Assembly: GCA_017312345.1 (NCBI GenBank) | Contig: BLAA01000004.1 | Location: 300,952 to 364,951, forward strand | DNA: 64,000 bases | Reading direction: 5' to 3' | Source: Candidatus Denitrolinea symbiosum | GTDB lineage: Bacteria > Chloroflexota > Anaerolineae > Anaerolineales > Villigracilaceae | Part shown: positions 46,286 to 55,246 of the stretch, piece by piece | Numbering within the stretch: position 1 is the first letter of the stretch | How the letters are laid out: each line of letters starts with the position of its first letter | Position numbers and translations under genes: made by a program | Notes under the pieces: model-generated | What the model was told of the DNA's origin: nothing | Database searches by the model: none | What the model saw: only the letters and a program-made list of their open reading frames with translations

Positions 46286-47437
46286 TTATGGTTTTTCGAG
46301 CGGGTTGAAGAGTTTCTGGTGTTCTTCGGTGGCGTAGCGGTCGGTCATCCCCGCGATGTAATCGCAGATGGTGCGTTCCGGTCCGCGCAGGGGGATGATT
46401 TTCTGGATGTGTTCGGGCAGGACCGACGGCTCGGCGCGGTAGGCGTTGAACAGGTCGGCGAGGATGCGCTCGGCTTTGACCTGCATCCGCACGACGCGGT
46501 GATGACGGTACATGCGGGCATAGAGGAAGTCTTTTAATTCGCGGTTGCGGCGGTGCGTCTCTTCGCTGAACCCGACGACGTTGTGCTTCAATTTCTGGAT
46601 GTCGAGCGGGGACTTGGCGCCGCTGTCCTTGATTCGCTCGTAAGTGGCCGTGACGAAGTCGGTGACCTCCAGCCCGATCAACTTGCGGATGAGGCGGTGG
46701 CGGTCCATTTCGCTGAGGTCCGGTCCCCGCCACTGGATCTTGTCCGTCAGCGCTTCCCAGAGGGTGAGGCCGCTCAGCATCCGCGGCGCGAGCATCCCTG
46801 AGCGGAGTCCGTCGTCGAGGTCGTGGGCGGTGTAGGCGAGTTCGTCGGCCGCGTTGCAGATTTGCGTCTCGAGGTTGCCGCGCAGTTCGGGGTTGAAGGC
46901 CGAGGCGTCCGAGATGTCGTATTCCGATTCGTGTTTGACGATGCCCTCGCGCGCCTCCCAGGTCAGGTTCAGGCCGGGGAATTCGGGGTAGCGCTGCTCC
47001 AGTTCGGTGACGAGGCGCAGGGTCTGCTTGTTGTGGTCGAACCCGCCGAAGTCCTTCATCAACCGGCTGAGGACGGATTCGCCCGAATGTCCAAAGGGCG
47101 GATGACCGATGTCGTGGACGAGGCAGATGGCCTCCACGAGGTCTTCGTTGGCGCCGAGGGCGCGGGCGATGGCGCGTCCGATCTGCGCGACCTCGAGGGT
47201 GTGGGTGAGACGGGTGCGGTAGTAGTCGCCCTCGTAATTAATGAAGACCTGCGTCTTGTACTCGAGGCGGCGGAAGGCGGTGGTGTGGATGATGCGGTCG
47301 CGGTCGCGCTGGAACGCGGTGCGATAGTCGGGTTCGTTGTCGAGGTAGGCGCGGCCTTTCGAGTCCCTGCTCCGCATGGCGTAGGGAGCCAGGGACTTGT
47401 CTTCGATCTCTTCGAGTTGCTGGCGGGTGTAGTACAT
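46286..47437 (-). CDS. dGTPase-like HD-domain phosphohydrolase
   Basis: Deoxynucleoside triphosphate triphosphohydrolase-like protein of 383 residues, with an HD domain that would split dGTP into deoxyguanosine and triphosphate. The metal site is HDIGHPPFGHSGE, preceded by the RLTHTLEVAQIGRAIARAL helix (first histidine), with a later NAADELAYTAHDLDDG block carrying the last aspartate. The N-terminal RTAFQRDRDRIIHTTAFRRL region is typical. I start at the ATG at 47437; a longer frame reaches through the tRNA-Leu gene and cannot be right. greA follows. Confidence 0.93.
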   Translation of the reverse strand: MYYTRQQLEEIEDKSLAPYAMRSRDSKGRAYLDNEPDYRTAFQRDRDRIIHTTAFRRLEYKTQVFINYEGDYYRTRLTHTLEVAQIGRAIARALGANEDLVEAICLVHDIGHPPFGHSGESVLSRLMKDFGGFDHNKQTLRLVTELEQRYPEFPGLNLTWEAREGIVKHESEYDISDASAFNPELRGNLETQICNAADELAYTAHDLDDGLRSGMLAPRMLSGLTLWEALTDKIQWRGPDLSEMDRHRLIRKLIGLEVTDFVTATYERIKDSGAKSPLDIQKLKHNVVGFSEETHRRNRELKDFLYARMYRHHRVVRMQVKAERILADLFNAYRAEPSVLPEHIQKIIPLRGPERTICDYIAGMTDRYATEEHQKLFNPLEKP

Positions 47438-47551
47438 TTTTTGTGCCTTGCTGAGATTTCCGTTAGAAAAACTTTCCGCCGCGAATCCCCGAATCGGCGC
47501 GGACGGGTTCGCTTCGTCCGCAGGATCCAGGCAATTCGTGGCAGGAATTTG

Positions 47552-47635
47552 TGGGGCGAGTGGGACTTGAACCCACACGAGCCGAAGCCCAGCGGTTTTT
47601 AAGACCGCCGCGTATGCCGATTCCGCCATCGCCCC
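47552..47635 (-). tRNA. tRNA-Leu (anticodon TAA)
   Basis: An 84-base class II tRNA on the minus strand. The acceptor stem is GGGGCGA / TCGCCCC; the anticodon stem GCGGT / ACCGC encloses the loop CTTAAAA, whose anticodon is TAA. A long variable arm and the T loop GTTCAAGTC are present. The 3' CCA is not encoded. A promoter (47645-47672) lies directly upstream. Confidence 0.97.
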
Positions 47636-47644
47636 AGCGGGATA

Positions 47645-47672
47645 ATTCTACCTGATAAGCATCGCCCGTCAA
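47645..47672 (-). promoter_or_regulatory. Promoter of tRNA-Leu, TTGACG-16-TAGAAT
   Basis: On the minus strand, TTGACG at 47667-47672, a 16-base spacer and TAGAAT at 47645-47650, ending 9 bases before the tRNA. It reads out of the end of the TIGR02206 gene. Confidence 0.8.
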
Positions 47673-47673
47673 G

Positions 47674-48405
47674 TCAGGCCGACCGCGCCCCGTTTCGCCT
47701 CCAGTCTTTGACGGCGAACGGCAGGTACAGGAGCAGGAAGGTGACGAATCCCATGGCCTCCATGTAAAGGATGTAGACCGGCCAGGGAGGGAACAGGTCC
47801 AGCAGGCTGGCGGTGGCGGGCTTCCCGTTGATCATCAGATAATTGCTTCCAAGCCAGACGTTGATCGGATAGACGACCAGCATATAGAGATTCGTCCCGA
47901 CGGCGACCCGCCAAAACGACTTCCACGTGGGACGGAATTCCTCCACCACGGTCATGTAGACGGCGGAAATGAGCAGGATGCCGTGCGAGAGAAAGGTCTG
48001 GAAGAAGCGGAGGTGGGGGAAGCCGTAGATGCCGAGGTCGGGCGTCAGCAGATATTGGAACGCGGCGCCAATGCCCATGAAATAGGCGAACTCGTAAATG
48101 GCGTAATTTCGGAAGATGAGCATGAAACCGCTCAGCCAGATCAGGATACTGCACGCGTTCAACGGCAGCATCGTCTGGACGTCCCAGTGTCCCCAGGCCA
48201 GATTCCAAAGATGCCAGACCGCTTCGTTGACCCACAGAAAAACGCCCAGCGTTATGCGGACCTTTTTGCGCGTCGTCTCGCCCGCGCCTTTGAATCGCGT
48301 CAGGCCGATGGCGATCAAGGCCAGCGCGCCCAGCGCGGCCAGGTGCGCCGCGCCGAAAAGCTGGAACGGCGCGCCGGCGTAATCATACGCGAAATACTCT
48401 CCCAT
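47674..48405 (-). CDS. TIGR02206 family integral membrane protein (YwaF-like)
   Basis: A 243-residue membrane protein with seven predicted helices of the TIGR02206/YwaF family, whose function is not known. Visible traits are a family-typical FQLFGAAHLAALGALALI start, LPLNACSILIWLSGFML in the third helix, GFPHLRFFQTFLSHGILL in the middle, and YPINVWLGSNYLMINGKPATASLLDLF-like late segment, given here in parts. No partner gene is obvious. It precedes the tRNA-Leu gene on the same strand. Confidence 0.88.
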   Translation of the reverse strand: MGEYFAYDYAGAPFQLFGAAHLAALGALALIAIGLTRFKGAGETTRKKVRITLGVFLWVNEAVWHLWNLAWGHWDVQTMLPLNACSILIWLSGFMLIFRNYAIYEFAYFMGIGAAFQYLLTPDLGIYGFPHLRFFQTFLSHGILLISAVYMTVVEEFRPTWKSFWRVAVGTNLYMLVVYPINVWLGSNYLMINGKPATASLLDLFPPWPVYILYMEAMGFVTFLLLYLPFAVKDWRRNGARSA

Positions 48406-48430
48406 CGTCTCTCTCCTTTGGCTTGATGTT

Positions 48431-48465
48431 TAGAAACCAGGTTTCTATGAGAAACCTGGTTTCTA
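48431..48465. repeat. Perfect palindrome, gaaaccaggtttc family
   Basis: A perfect 16-bp stem (tagaaaccaggtttct) with a 3-base loop, between the TIGR02206 gene and the HAAS-type gene. Relatives occur at 19692-19724 and 50039-50067, so it is a dispersed element that may also terminate transcription. Confidence 0.8.
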
Positions 48466-48554
48466 ACTAAATCCACTTCAAAAAACCCGCGAAGACGATC
48501 AGCGCGTGGGCTTGGATTTCGCCAAGTATAGAACAAAACTCGAAATTTGACGAT

Positions 48555-48593
48555 AAAAAAGCCCTCCGCGTCATTCCTGACTTTCGGAGGGCT
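48555..48593 (-). terminator. Intrinsic terminator after the HAAS-type gene
   Basis: A 9-bp stem (agccctccg / cggagggct) with a 16-base loop; on the minus strand it is followed by a run of six T residues. It closes the padR/HAAS operon. Confidence 0.85.
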
Positions 48594-48613
48594 CCCGCTC
48601 TGGGACGCGTTTC

Positions 48614-49636
48614 CTACACTGAGACGACCGCCGACTTCCCGCGCGCCAGGTTGACGGCGCCTTTCACCGCTTCCGCCGCGCCCGCCACGATCGCAATGAC
48701 CAGCGCCCATTTGACCGCCTGGGCGATGATTGCGGCCAGCGTTTGCGCCGCGTCGGGAGTGAAGTTCATCTCTTTCACCAGCGCTTCAGGCGTCAAGCCG
48801 ACGATGGACGGTCCCATCAGCATGGCGTAGGCCAGCCCAATCCCGCCCGCTTTGATGGCAATGGACAGGATGCGCGAACCCGCCTGCCAGCGCCTCTGCT
48901 GAAGCAGCCAGATATTCAGCGCCAGTTGGAGTCCCCACAGCAGGTTGATCCACGGCATATAACTGAAGAATGCCTGTGAAAACAAAGGCGTGAAGAAGTT
49001 GCCTTGATCCGTGAAGCCGTAGATGCCGACGTACTGCGGATAGACGTTGAAGAGGATCAATCCCAGCGCCAGGAAGACGATCTCCGCGATCGTGCCGGCC
49101 GCGCTGACCTGGTCCGCGTCCTCCACGTCGGGCAGGTCGCGGGGATTCCAGTCCTTCTCCTCGTCTGTGCTGGTGAATTCCCATCCCGCGGCGAACCGCT
49201 GGATGAGGGCGAAGACCAGGACGATGTTCCCGAAGGCGGCCATCAGCCCGCTGAAATATTGTCCCAGCAGTTCGAAAGCGGATCCCCAAATGTTGACTGG
49301 CGCGCCGCTCCCGCCCGCGACATGGAGTCCCAGCCCGACTATGGCTAATCCCGTCAGCACGGCGAACACGATCTGAACGACCACCCAAAAGGTGGGGAAG
49401 AGTTGCGGGCCGATAAGGTAGCGCTCGGGCAGGTAAGACGCCGCGACTTTGGCGGGATTGCCGTATTCCTTCAATACCGCGACGGTCATCTCCTCGTCCA
49501 CGGCGCGCCCCTCTTTTTTGCTGCGGTCTTCGAGCATATCCTCCACCGCCGAGCGGATTTCCTTCTCGATGTCGGCGCGCGTCTTCTGCGGCAGTTTGCG
49601 TCCGATCTCGCGGACATAGCGGTCAATCAGGTTCAT
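48614..49636 (-). CDS. HAAS-domain membrane protein
   Basis: A 340-residue protein. Its N-terminal about 75 residues (RYVREIGRKLPQKTRADIEKEIRSAVEDML in parts, then VLKEYGNPAKVAASY) match the HAAS domain, a small helical unit that often partners PadR regulators. About six membrane helices follow, with no known enzyme motif. The gene begins 19 bases after the PadR gene and belongs to its operon. The likely role is as a membrane sensor or target tied to the PadR regulator, in line with other PadR/HAAS pairs (inference). Confidence 0.82.
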   Translation of the reverse strand: MNLIDRYVREIGRKLPQKTRADIEKEIRSAVEDMLEDRSKKEGRAVDEEMTVAVLKEYGNPAKVAASYLPERYLIGPQLFPTFWVVVQIVFAVLTGLAIVGLGLHVAGGSGAPVNIWGSAFELLGQYFSGLMAAFGNIVLVFALIQRFAAGWEFTSTDEEKDWNPRDLPDVEDADQVSAAGTIAEIVFLALGLILFNVYPQYVGIYGFTDQGNFFTPLFSQAFFSYMPWINLLWGLQLALNIWLLQQRRWQAGSRILSIAIKAGGIGLAYAMLMGPSIVGLTPEALVKEMNFTPDAAQTLAAIIAQAVKWALVIAIVAGAAEAVKGAVNLARGKSAVVSV

Positions 49637-49655
49637 TTCATTCTCCTTTACTTGG

Positions 49656-49982
49656 TCATGCCAGCATTTTCTTCATCACAGCCACGATGCTGTCCCATTC
49701 ATTTTTCAGTCGGGGCAGGAGTTTCTTTCCCGCCGCGCTGATGACGTAATAGCGGCGGGGACGCGCCTCCTCGATCTTCCAGACCGACTCGAGCAGGCCC
49801 TGCGTCTCGAGCCGGCGGAGCAGGGGATAGAGCGTACCCTGGTCCACTTCCAGCCCCAGTTCGGAGAGGCTTTTCAACAGCGAGTAGCCGTACTGCGCCT
49901 CGCCCAGTTGACTCAGCGCCGCCAGTACGATCACCCCGCGCCGTAGTTCCAGCGCGACATTTTCGGCATATTGGTTTGTCAT
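49656..49982 (-). CDS. PadR family transcriptional regulator
   Basis: PadR-type repressor of 108 residues. The winged-helix DNA-binding domain is plain: [25 protein letters not shown] (given in parts as [17 protein letters not shown]), then [18 protein letters not shown] and [14 protein letters not shown]. It lacks the long C-terminal helical domain of PadR subfamily 1, so it belongs to the short subfamily 2. It is first in an operon with the HAAS-domain gene and probably controls it. Confidence 0.95.
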   Translation of the reverse strand: MTNQYAENVALELRRGVIVLAALSQLGEAQYGYSLLKSLSELGLEVDQGTLYPLLRRLETQGLLESVWKIEEARPRRYYVISAAGKKLLPRLKNEWDSIVAVMKKMLA

Positions 49983-50038
49983 ATCGCTTATCCTTTATTG
50001 CATTATACTGTGTAATACATAGCATGTCAAGGAAAAAC

Positions 50039-50165
50039 AAGCCGGGTTTTTTTGAGAAACCCGGCTTCTGCAACCGTTCTCTGCCTTCCGCTTTCTGCCT
50101 TCTGCCTTCCGCCCTCTGCCCTCTGCCTTCCGCCTTCCGCCCTCTGCCTTCCGCCCTCTGCTCTC
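50039..50165. repeat. Palindrome plus ccttccgccctctg tandem array
   Basis: An 11-bp palindrome (aagccgggttt / aaacccggctt) at 50039-50067 is followed by about ten copies of a 7-base unit (ctgcctt/ccgccct) up to 50165, between RNase J and padR. No gene is seen. Confidence 0.85.
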
Positions 50166-50168
50166 TTC

Positions 50169-51812
50169 CTACGCCTTGCTCATCGTCACGAAGACCAGCG
50201 GTTTGCGTCTGGTCTGTTCGTAGAGATAATTCTTGACGATGGCCGCGATCTCCTTGTCGGTCTCCACGCCGCCGCTGCGGATGGCCTTTGCCACGCGCTT
50301 GCGGATCTCAGGGATCAATTGTTCGGCGTCCTCGGGGGAGAGGAAGCCGCGCGTCACCACTTCGGGTTCGTGGACGAGGCGCCCCCTCACTTTGTCCAGG
50401 CTCAGGTCAATGATGACGATGCCGTTGCGCGCCAACTGCTCGCGTTCCTTCATCACGTCGTGGTCAATATCGCCGATGGATTCGCCGTCCACGAAGATGT
50501 AGCCGCCGGGGATGCGCTCGCCGAGTCTGAGCTTTCCGTCCGCGAGTTCCACGGTCTGGCCGTTTTCCACGACGGCGATATTTTCCTTCGGGATGCCCAT
50601 CTGCTCCGCGAGCCAGGCGTGACGCCTCAACTGGCGCAGTTCGCCGTGGATCGGCAGGAAGTTCTTCGGGCGCACCAGGTTGAGCAGGAATTTCTGCTCC
50701 TCCTGGCTGGCGTGTCCCGAGACGTGGACCGGGGCGATCGCGTCGTAGATCACCTCCGCGCCGAGGCGCAGCAGGCGGTTGATGGCGCGGCTGACCGGTT
50801 CCTCGTTGCCGGGGATGGGATGCGAAGACAACACGATCGTGTCGCCGCGCTTGACGTCGAACTGGCGGTTCGATCCGGTCGAAAGCCGCCCGATGATCGA
50901 GGACGGCTCGCCCTGCGAGCCGGTGCACATGATGACCACTTTATTGTCGGGCAGGTGGAGCGCCTGGTCTATCGGGACGAACGTTTCATCCGGCGCTTTC
51001 AGGTAGCCGAGGTTGCGGGCGATCTTGACGTTTTCCACCATGCTCGTCCCCGCGAAGGCCATCTTCCGCCTGTTGCGAACGGCCGAATCGGCCACTTGCT
51101 GGATGCGCGAGATGAGCGAGGCGAAGGTCGCCACGATGACGCGCCCGGGCGCGGAGGCCATCACCTGGTCGAAGGCCGGGCCGATGATCTTCTCGGACGG
51201 AGTCCAGCCCGCACGTTCGGAGTTGGTCGAGTCGCTGAGGAGCAGTTCCACGCCGCGCTGGGAAAATTCCGCGAGTTTGGCGTAGTCCGTCGGCCAGCCG
51301 TCCACGGGCGTCTGGTCGAGCTTGAAGTCGCTCATGTGGACGACCAGCCCTGCGCCGGTGGTGATCCCCAGCCCGATGGAGTCGGGGATGGAGTGGCAGA
51401 TGTGGAAGGTCTCCACCGTGAATTTGCCGATCTGCACTTTTTCGCCCGCCTTCAGGCGCCGCAGGTCGGCCTTGTTTGCCATGCCGCCGCGGGCCAGCTT
51501 GCCCTCGATCAGGCCGAGGGCCAGCGGCGTGGAAAAGACCGGGACGGGAATCTGCTCGAGGACGTGGCGCACCGCGCCGATGTGGTCCTCGTGTCCGTGC
51601 GTGATGACGATGCCGCGCACGCGGTCGGCCTTGTCCAATAGATATTCGAAGTCGGGGATGATGTAATCCACGCCGAGCATGTCGTTCTCAGGGAACATGA
51701 TGCCCGCGTCTACAATGAGAATATCGCCGCCGTATTCGTAGGCGGTCATGTTCTTGCCGACCTCTCCCAGCCCCCCGAGAGGGATGATCTTCAGTTTTTC
51801 TTTCTTGCTCAT
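50169..51812 (-). CDS. rnj: Ribonuclease J
   Basis: RNase J of 547 residues, a metallo-beta-lactamase/beta-CASP nuclease with 5' exonuclease and endonuclease activity in mRNA decay and rRNA processing. The metal motif HGHEDHIGA lies at about residues 72-80, and the beta-CASP part shows [12 protein letters not shown] and TGSQGEPSS; the C-terminal [12 protein letters not shown] motif is present. The promoter lies about 210 bases upstream, and a terminator-like hairpin sits inside the leader, so expression may be controlled by attenuation. No second RNase J gene is in the window. Confidence 0.97.
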   Translation of the reverse strand: MSKKEKLKIIPLGGLGEVGKNMTAYEYGGDILIVDAGIMFPENDMLGVDYIIPDFEYLLDKADRVRGIVITHGHEDHIGAVRHVLEQIPVPVFSTPLALGLIEGKLARGGMANKADLRRLKAGEKVQIGKFTVETFHICHSIPDSIGLGITTGAGLVVHMSDFKLDQTPVDGWPTDYAKLAEFSQRGVELLLSDSTNSERAGWTPSEKIIGPAFDQVMASAPGRVIVATFASLISRIQQVADSAVRNRRKMAFAGTSMVENVKIARNLGYLKAPDETFVPIDQALHLPDNKVVIMCTGSQGEPSSIIGRLSTGSNRQFDVKRGDTIVLSSHPIPGNEEPVSRAINRLLRLGAEVIYDAIAPVHVSGHASQEEQKFLLNLVRPKNFLPIHGELRQLRRHAWLAEQMGIPKENIAVVENGQTVELADGKLRLGERIPGGYIFVDGESIGDIDHDVMKEREQLARNGIVIIDLSLDKVRGRLVHEPEVVTRGFLSPEDAEQLIPEIRKRVAKAIRSGGVETDKEIAAIVKNYLYEQTRRKPLVFVTMSKA

Positions 51813-51918
51813 TTGGTTGTACTTACCTCGTTTTCAAAGATTAATTATCCGCCATGGGCGGTTAAGTTCAAATTGCCTTTGCGCTCCGCGTCGTCCGTGT
51901 ATCACGGATGACGTTTTC

Positions 51919-51950
51919 AAAAAAGCGCCCCGGCCGTCGTTCTGCCGGGG
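51919..51950 (-). terminator. Terminator-like hairpin in the RNase J leader
   Basis: On the minus strand, stem CCCCGGC / GCCGGGG (7 bp, 9-base loop) followed by CGCTTTTTTG. It lies between the promoter (52021-52049) and the RNase J start (51812), so it would stop most transcripts unless read through. Confidence 0.7.
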
Positions 51951-52020
51951 ATGTTCGCGTGCGACATGGATTGTAGTCACGAAAACTGCCAGAGGCAGGG
52001 AAATTCAATACTGCGCCGAA

Positions 52021-52049
52021 AGTATAGCAGGACAGCGGAATTTTGTCTA
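52021..52049 (-). promoter_or_regulatory. RNase J promoter, TAGACA-17-TATACT
   Basis: On the minus strand, TAGACA at 52044-52049, a 17-base spacer and TATACT at 52021-52026, about 210 bases before the RNase J start codon. Confidence 0.75.
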
Positions 52050-52166
52050 CAACTTCGACGGGCGGTTTTGACGCTCCATCGTAGACTGAATTGCAGGCGT
52101 TTTTGTTCCGCCATCTTCGGTAGACGCTTCCGCTTCGCCGAATCTTTCGTGGGGACATTCGTGCGT

Positions 52167-52172
52167 TAGAAT
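52167..52172 (+). promoter_or_regulatory. -10 box directly before glcDF (leaderless start)
   Basis: TAGAAT ending 6 bases before the ATG at 52179, the same geometry as at ruvB, dinB and the ECF sigma gene. No ribosome binding site lies between. Confidence 0.45.
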
Positions 52173-52178
52173 TGCCCC

Positions 52179-55100
52179 ATGACTCTCCATCCCGATTTCA
52201 TCCACGAACTGAAAAAACGCTTCGCGGGCGACGTTCGGCTGGACGCGGCCTCCCGCGCGTTGTACTCCACCGACGCGTCCATCTACCAGATCGAGCCGCT
52301 GGGCGTCGCCGTCCCGAAGACGCAGGAAGACCTCCACGCCGCGGTGGAATTGGCCGCAAAATACCGCGTCCCCATCCTGCCGCGCGGCGCGGGATCGTCC
52401 CTCGCGGGGCAGGCCATCGGCGAGGCGCTGATCCTCGACTGCTCGCGCTGGCTGGATTCCATCGTCGAGATCAACCCCGAAGCGCGGACGGCCGTCGTCG
52501 AGCCAGGCGTCGTCCTAGCGGACCTGAACGCGGCCGCCGCGAAATTCGGGCTGATGTTCGGTCCCGACCCCGCTTCGGCGGAGCGCGCCACGATGGGCGG
52601 CGTCATCGGGAATAACGCCACGGGCGCGCACTCCATTCTGTACGGCATGACCGCAGACCATTTACTCGAAGCGGATGTGGCGCTGGCGGACGGTTCATTG
52701 GCTGTGTTTGGAGGGCAGAGAACGGAGAGCGGAGAGCAGGGGAGAGGCGACTTATCTCTGCTCTCTGCTCTCTATTCATCTATCGCTGAAATTCGCGAGA
52801 GATACTCGGAGGCAATTAAGCAGAGCTATCCCAAATCCTGGCGTAACTCGGCGGGCTATCGTCTGAACTATCTATTGCCCTTTTCCCATTCCGCGCCGCC
52901 TTTCTGGGATGGCGCTTATCCCTCCGTTCAGCCTTCATCCTTCACCCTTCATCCTTCATTGCTCGCTGGCTCCGAGGGGACATTGGCCGTCATCCGCCGC
53001 GCGAAGGTGAACCTCGTCCTGAAGCCGAAATACACGATCTTGGGCATCCTCGCTTATGACGACATCCCCGCCGCGTGCGACGAAGCGCCGCGCCTGCTGG
53101 AGTTCTGCCCCAGCGCGGTGGAGTTGGTCCCGCGCATGATCCTGCGGCTGGCGCGCGGCGTCCCCGCGTACGCGCGTCAGATGGGATGGCTGGAGGGCGA
53201 TCCCGCCGCGCTGCTGGTCGTCGAGTTCAGCGGCGACCGCCCCGAGGTCCTGAAGCGAAGCGTGGAGCGGATCGGCAGTCTGATGTATGTCGCCGAGTCG
53301 CCCGAAGAGCAGGCGCGCGTCTGGAACGTCCGCAAAGTCGGGCTGGGGATTCTGGATTCGCGTCCGCAGGCCGCGCGTCCCGTCGCGTTCATCGAGGATT
53401 GCGCCATCCCGGTGGAGCGGCTGGGGGAGTTCGTCCGCGAGATCGAGCGGATCCTCGCCGCGCACGGCACGGAGGGCGGGATTTACGCGCACGCCTCGGC
53501 GGGCTGTCTGCACATCCGCCCCATCCTGAATCTGAAATCGGGCGAGGGCGCGCGCTCACTGCGGAGCATCGCCGAGCAGACGCTGGCGCTGACCCTGCGA
53601 CTCGGCGGTTCGATGAGCAGCGAACACGGCGACGGGATGGCGCGCGGCGAGTGGCTGCGACAGACCTACGGCGACGACGTGACCGAGGCCATGCGCCTGT
53701 TGAAGCGCGCCGCCGATCCGCACAACATCCTCAACCCGGGCAAGATGTTCGACGCGCCGCCGATGGATTCGCGCCTGCGCTACGGCGCGGAGTACGCCGC
53801 GCGGCCGTGGACTCCCGCGCTGGATTTTTCGCGCAACGGCGGGTTGCAGACCGCCGTCGAGCAATGCAACGGGCAGGGCGTGTGCCGCAAGTCCACGGGC
53901 GTGATGTGTCCCTCGTATCAGGCGACGCGGGAGGAGGGCAACTCCACGCGGGGACGGGCGAATTTGCTGCGGGCGATGATCTCGGGGATTGGGACGCGGA
54001 TAAACACGGATAGCGCCGAAAACGCGGGGAAGAAAATTTCCGCGTCCATCCGCGCTCGTCCGCATCCGATAATGGATGCCGCTTATCGGGCTCTCGACCT
54101 GTGCCTCGCCTGCAAAGGCTGTAAGGCGGAATGTCCCAGCGGCGTGGACATGGCGAAACTGAAGTTTGAGTTCATGCACGAATATTACAAGACGCATCGC
54201 CGCCCGCTGCGCGATTATCTGTTTGGATATTTCCACGTCACAGCGCGCGTCCTTGCCGCGTTCGCGCCGCTCGTCAACGCGCTGACCGCCCTCGCGCCGA
54301 TAAAAAATCTCGCCGCGAAAATTCTGGGACTCGCGCCGGCGCGCCCCTTCCCGAAGTTCACGCGCGAGCGGGCAAAGGCAAGCCGGGCCGACGATCCACG
54401 CGGCGAAGTCATCTTCCTCGGCGACCCGTTCACGCGCTACGTCGAACCGCAGGCGGAGCAGGCCGCGCTCGACGTTTTGGCCGCGTGCGGATACGAGGTC
54501 TTCGTCCTGCCCGTCGTGGGAGCGGGGGCGGGGCTGATGAGCAAATCGTTTATCGAATCCGCCCAAAGTCACGCGCGCCGCGTTCTGGACGCGCTGGAGG
54601 AACTCGACCCGGCGCGCCGCCTGCCGATCGTGGGAATCGAACCGTCGGAAGTCTACTGCCTGAAGAACGACTACGCCGACCTGCTGCGGTCGCGCGCCGA
54701 GGAGACCGCTTCGCTCTCGACCCGCGTCTGGCTGCTGGACGAGTTCCTCCTGCGCTCGGACGCGTTCCCGCGCTTGCGCGTAGCCAGAATGACAGACGCT
54801 CCGTCCCTGCAAACGCCCAAACCGAAAATCTACCTGCAGCCGCACTGTCACCAGCGCGCCGAGCCTCCCGCCGCGGACGGACTTCCCACGGGCGCGGCGG
54901 CCACGGTCTCCCTGCTGCAAACCCTCGGCTTCGACGTGGAGTTGAGCGACGCTGGCTGTTGCGGCATGGCGGGCACGTTCGGCTTTGAAGCGGAGCATTA
55001 TGAGGTTTCGCTGAAGGTGGGTGAGTTGAAGTTGTTGCCTAATGTGAGAGACTTGAGATTGGAGACTGGAGACTGTGGCATGGCTGCCTCTGGCGCGGCG

Positions 55101-55187
55101 TGCAGGATGCAGATTCGCCACGGCGCGAACGCGGAGGCGCGGCATCCGATCGAGTGGGCGAGGGAGGCGTTGTTTCGTATCGTTTGA
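52179..55187 (+). CDS. FAD-linked oxidase/iron-sulfur protein fusion (GlcD-GlcF type)
   Basis: A 1002-residue fusion of an FAD-linked 2-hydroxyacid oxidase (GlcD/D-lactate dehydrogenase type) and a GlcF-like iron-sulfur subunit. The N-terminal half has the PCMH-type FAD-binding block PILPRGAGSSLAGQA and FGPDPASAERATMGGVIGNNATGAHS in parts; the C-terminal half has two 4Fe-4S sites (CNGQGVCRK..CPSYQ and CLACKGCKAECP) and a CCG-type cysteine pair (GCCGMAG). It probably oxidises lactate or glycolate and passes electrons to the quinone pool. Three dispersed repeats are inserted in frame (about 52716-52772, 52927-52962 and 53985-54070). No signal peptide is seen. Confidence 0.92.
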   Translation: MTLHPDFIHELKKRFAGDVRLDAASRALYSTDASIYQIEPLGVAVPKTQEDLHAAVELAAKYRVPILPRGAGSSLAGQAIGEALILDCSRWLDSIVEINPEARTAVVEPGVVLADLNAAAAKFGLMFGPDPASAERATMGGVIGNNATGAHSILYGMTADHLLEADVALADGSLAVFGGQRTESGEQGRGDLSLLSALYSSIAEIRERYSEAIKQSYPKSWRNSAGYRLNYLLPFSHSAPPFWDGAYPSVQPSSFTLHPSLLAGSEGTLAVIRRAKVNLVLKPKYTILGILAYDDIPAACDEAPRLLEFCPSAVELVPRMILRLARGVPAYARQMGWLEGDPAALLVVEFSGDRPEVLKRSVERIGSLMYVAESPEEQARVWNVRKVGLGILDSRPQAARPVAFIEDCAIPVERLGEFVREIERILAAHGTEGGIYAHASAGCLHIRPILNLKSGEGARSLRSIAEQTLALTLRLGGSMSSEHGDGMARGEWLRQTYGDDVTEAMRLLKRAADPHNILNPGKMFDAPPMDSRLRYGAEYAARPWTPALDFSRNGGLQTAVEQCNGQGVCRKSTGVMCPSYQATREEGNSTRGRANLLRAMISGIGTRINTDSAENAGKKISASIRARPHPIMDAAYRALDLCLACKGCKAECPSGVDMAKLKFEFMHEYYKTHRRPLRDYLFGYFHVTARVLAAFAPLVNALTALAPIKNLAAKILGLAPARPFPKFTRERAKASRADDPRGEVIFLGDPFTRYVEPQAEQAALDVLAACGYEVFVLPVVGAGAGLMSKSFIESAQSHARRVLDALEELDPARRLPIVGIEPSEVYCLKNDYADLLRSRAEETASLSTRVWLLDEFLLRSDAFPRLRVARMTDAPSLQTPKPKIYLQPHCHQRAEPPAADGLPTGAAATVSLLQTLGFDVELSDAGCCGMAGTFGFEAEHYEVSLKVGELKLLPNVRDLRLETGDCGMAASGAACRMQIRHGANAEARHPIEWAREALFRIV

Positions 55188-55246
55188 GGCCGCGCCAGGG
55201 TGATTTCAGTTTTATAATAGGGCAACCCCAGTTTGGGCGGCAGGCT

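Larger units (their letters stand above)
51813..52178. other. 366-bp divergent regulatory region, no gene
   Basis: Separates RNase J from the glcD-glcF fusion. It holds the RNase J promoter, a terminator-like hairpin within the leader, a second hairpin (cgtcgtccgtg ... cacggatgacg at about 51889-51913) and the -10 box of the plus-strand gene. The open frame at 51868-52158 shows no protein features. Confidence 0.7.

Noticed and set aside
47438..47629. N-terminal extension of the dGTPase-like protein
   Set aside because: The frame passes through the tRNA-Leu gene and lacks family similarity.
51868..52158. A 96-residue minus-strand frame in the RNase J/glcDF gap
   Set aside because: It spans the promoter and hairpins of the region and shows no protein features.
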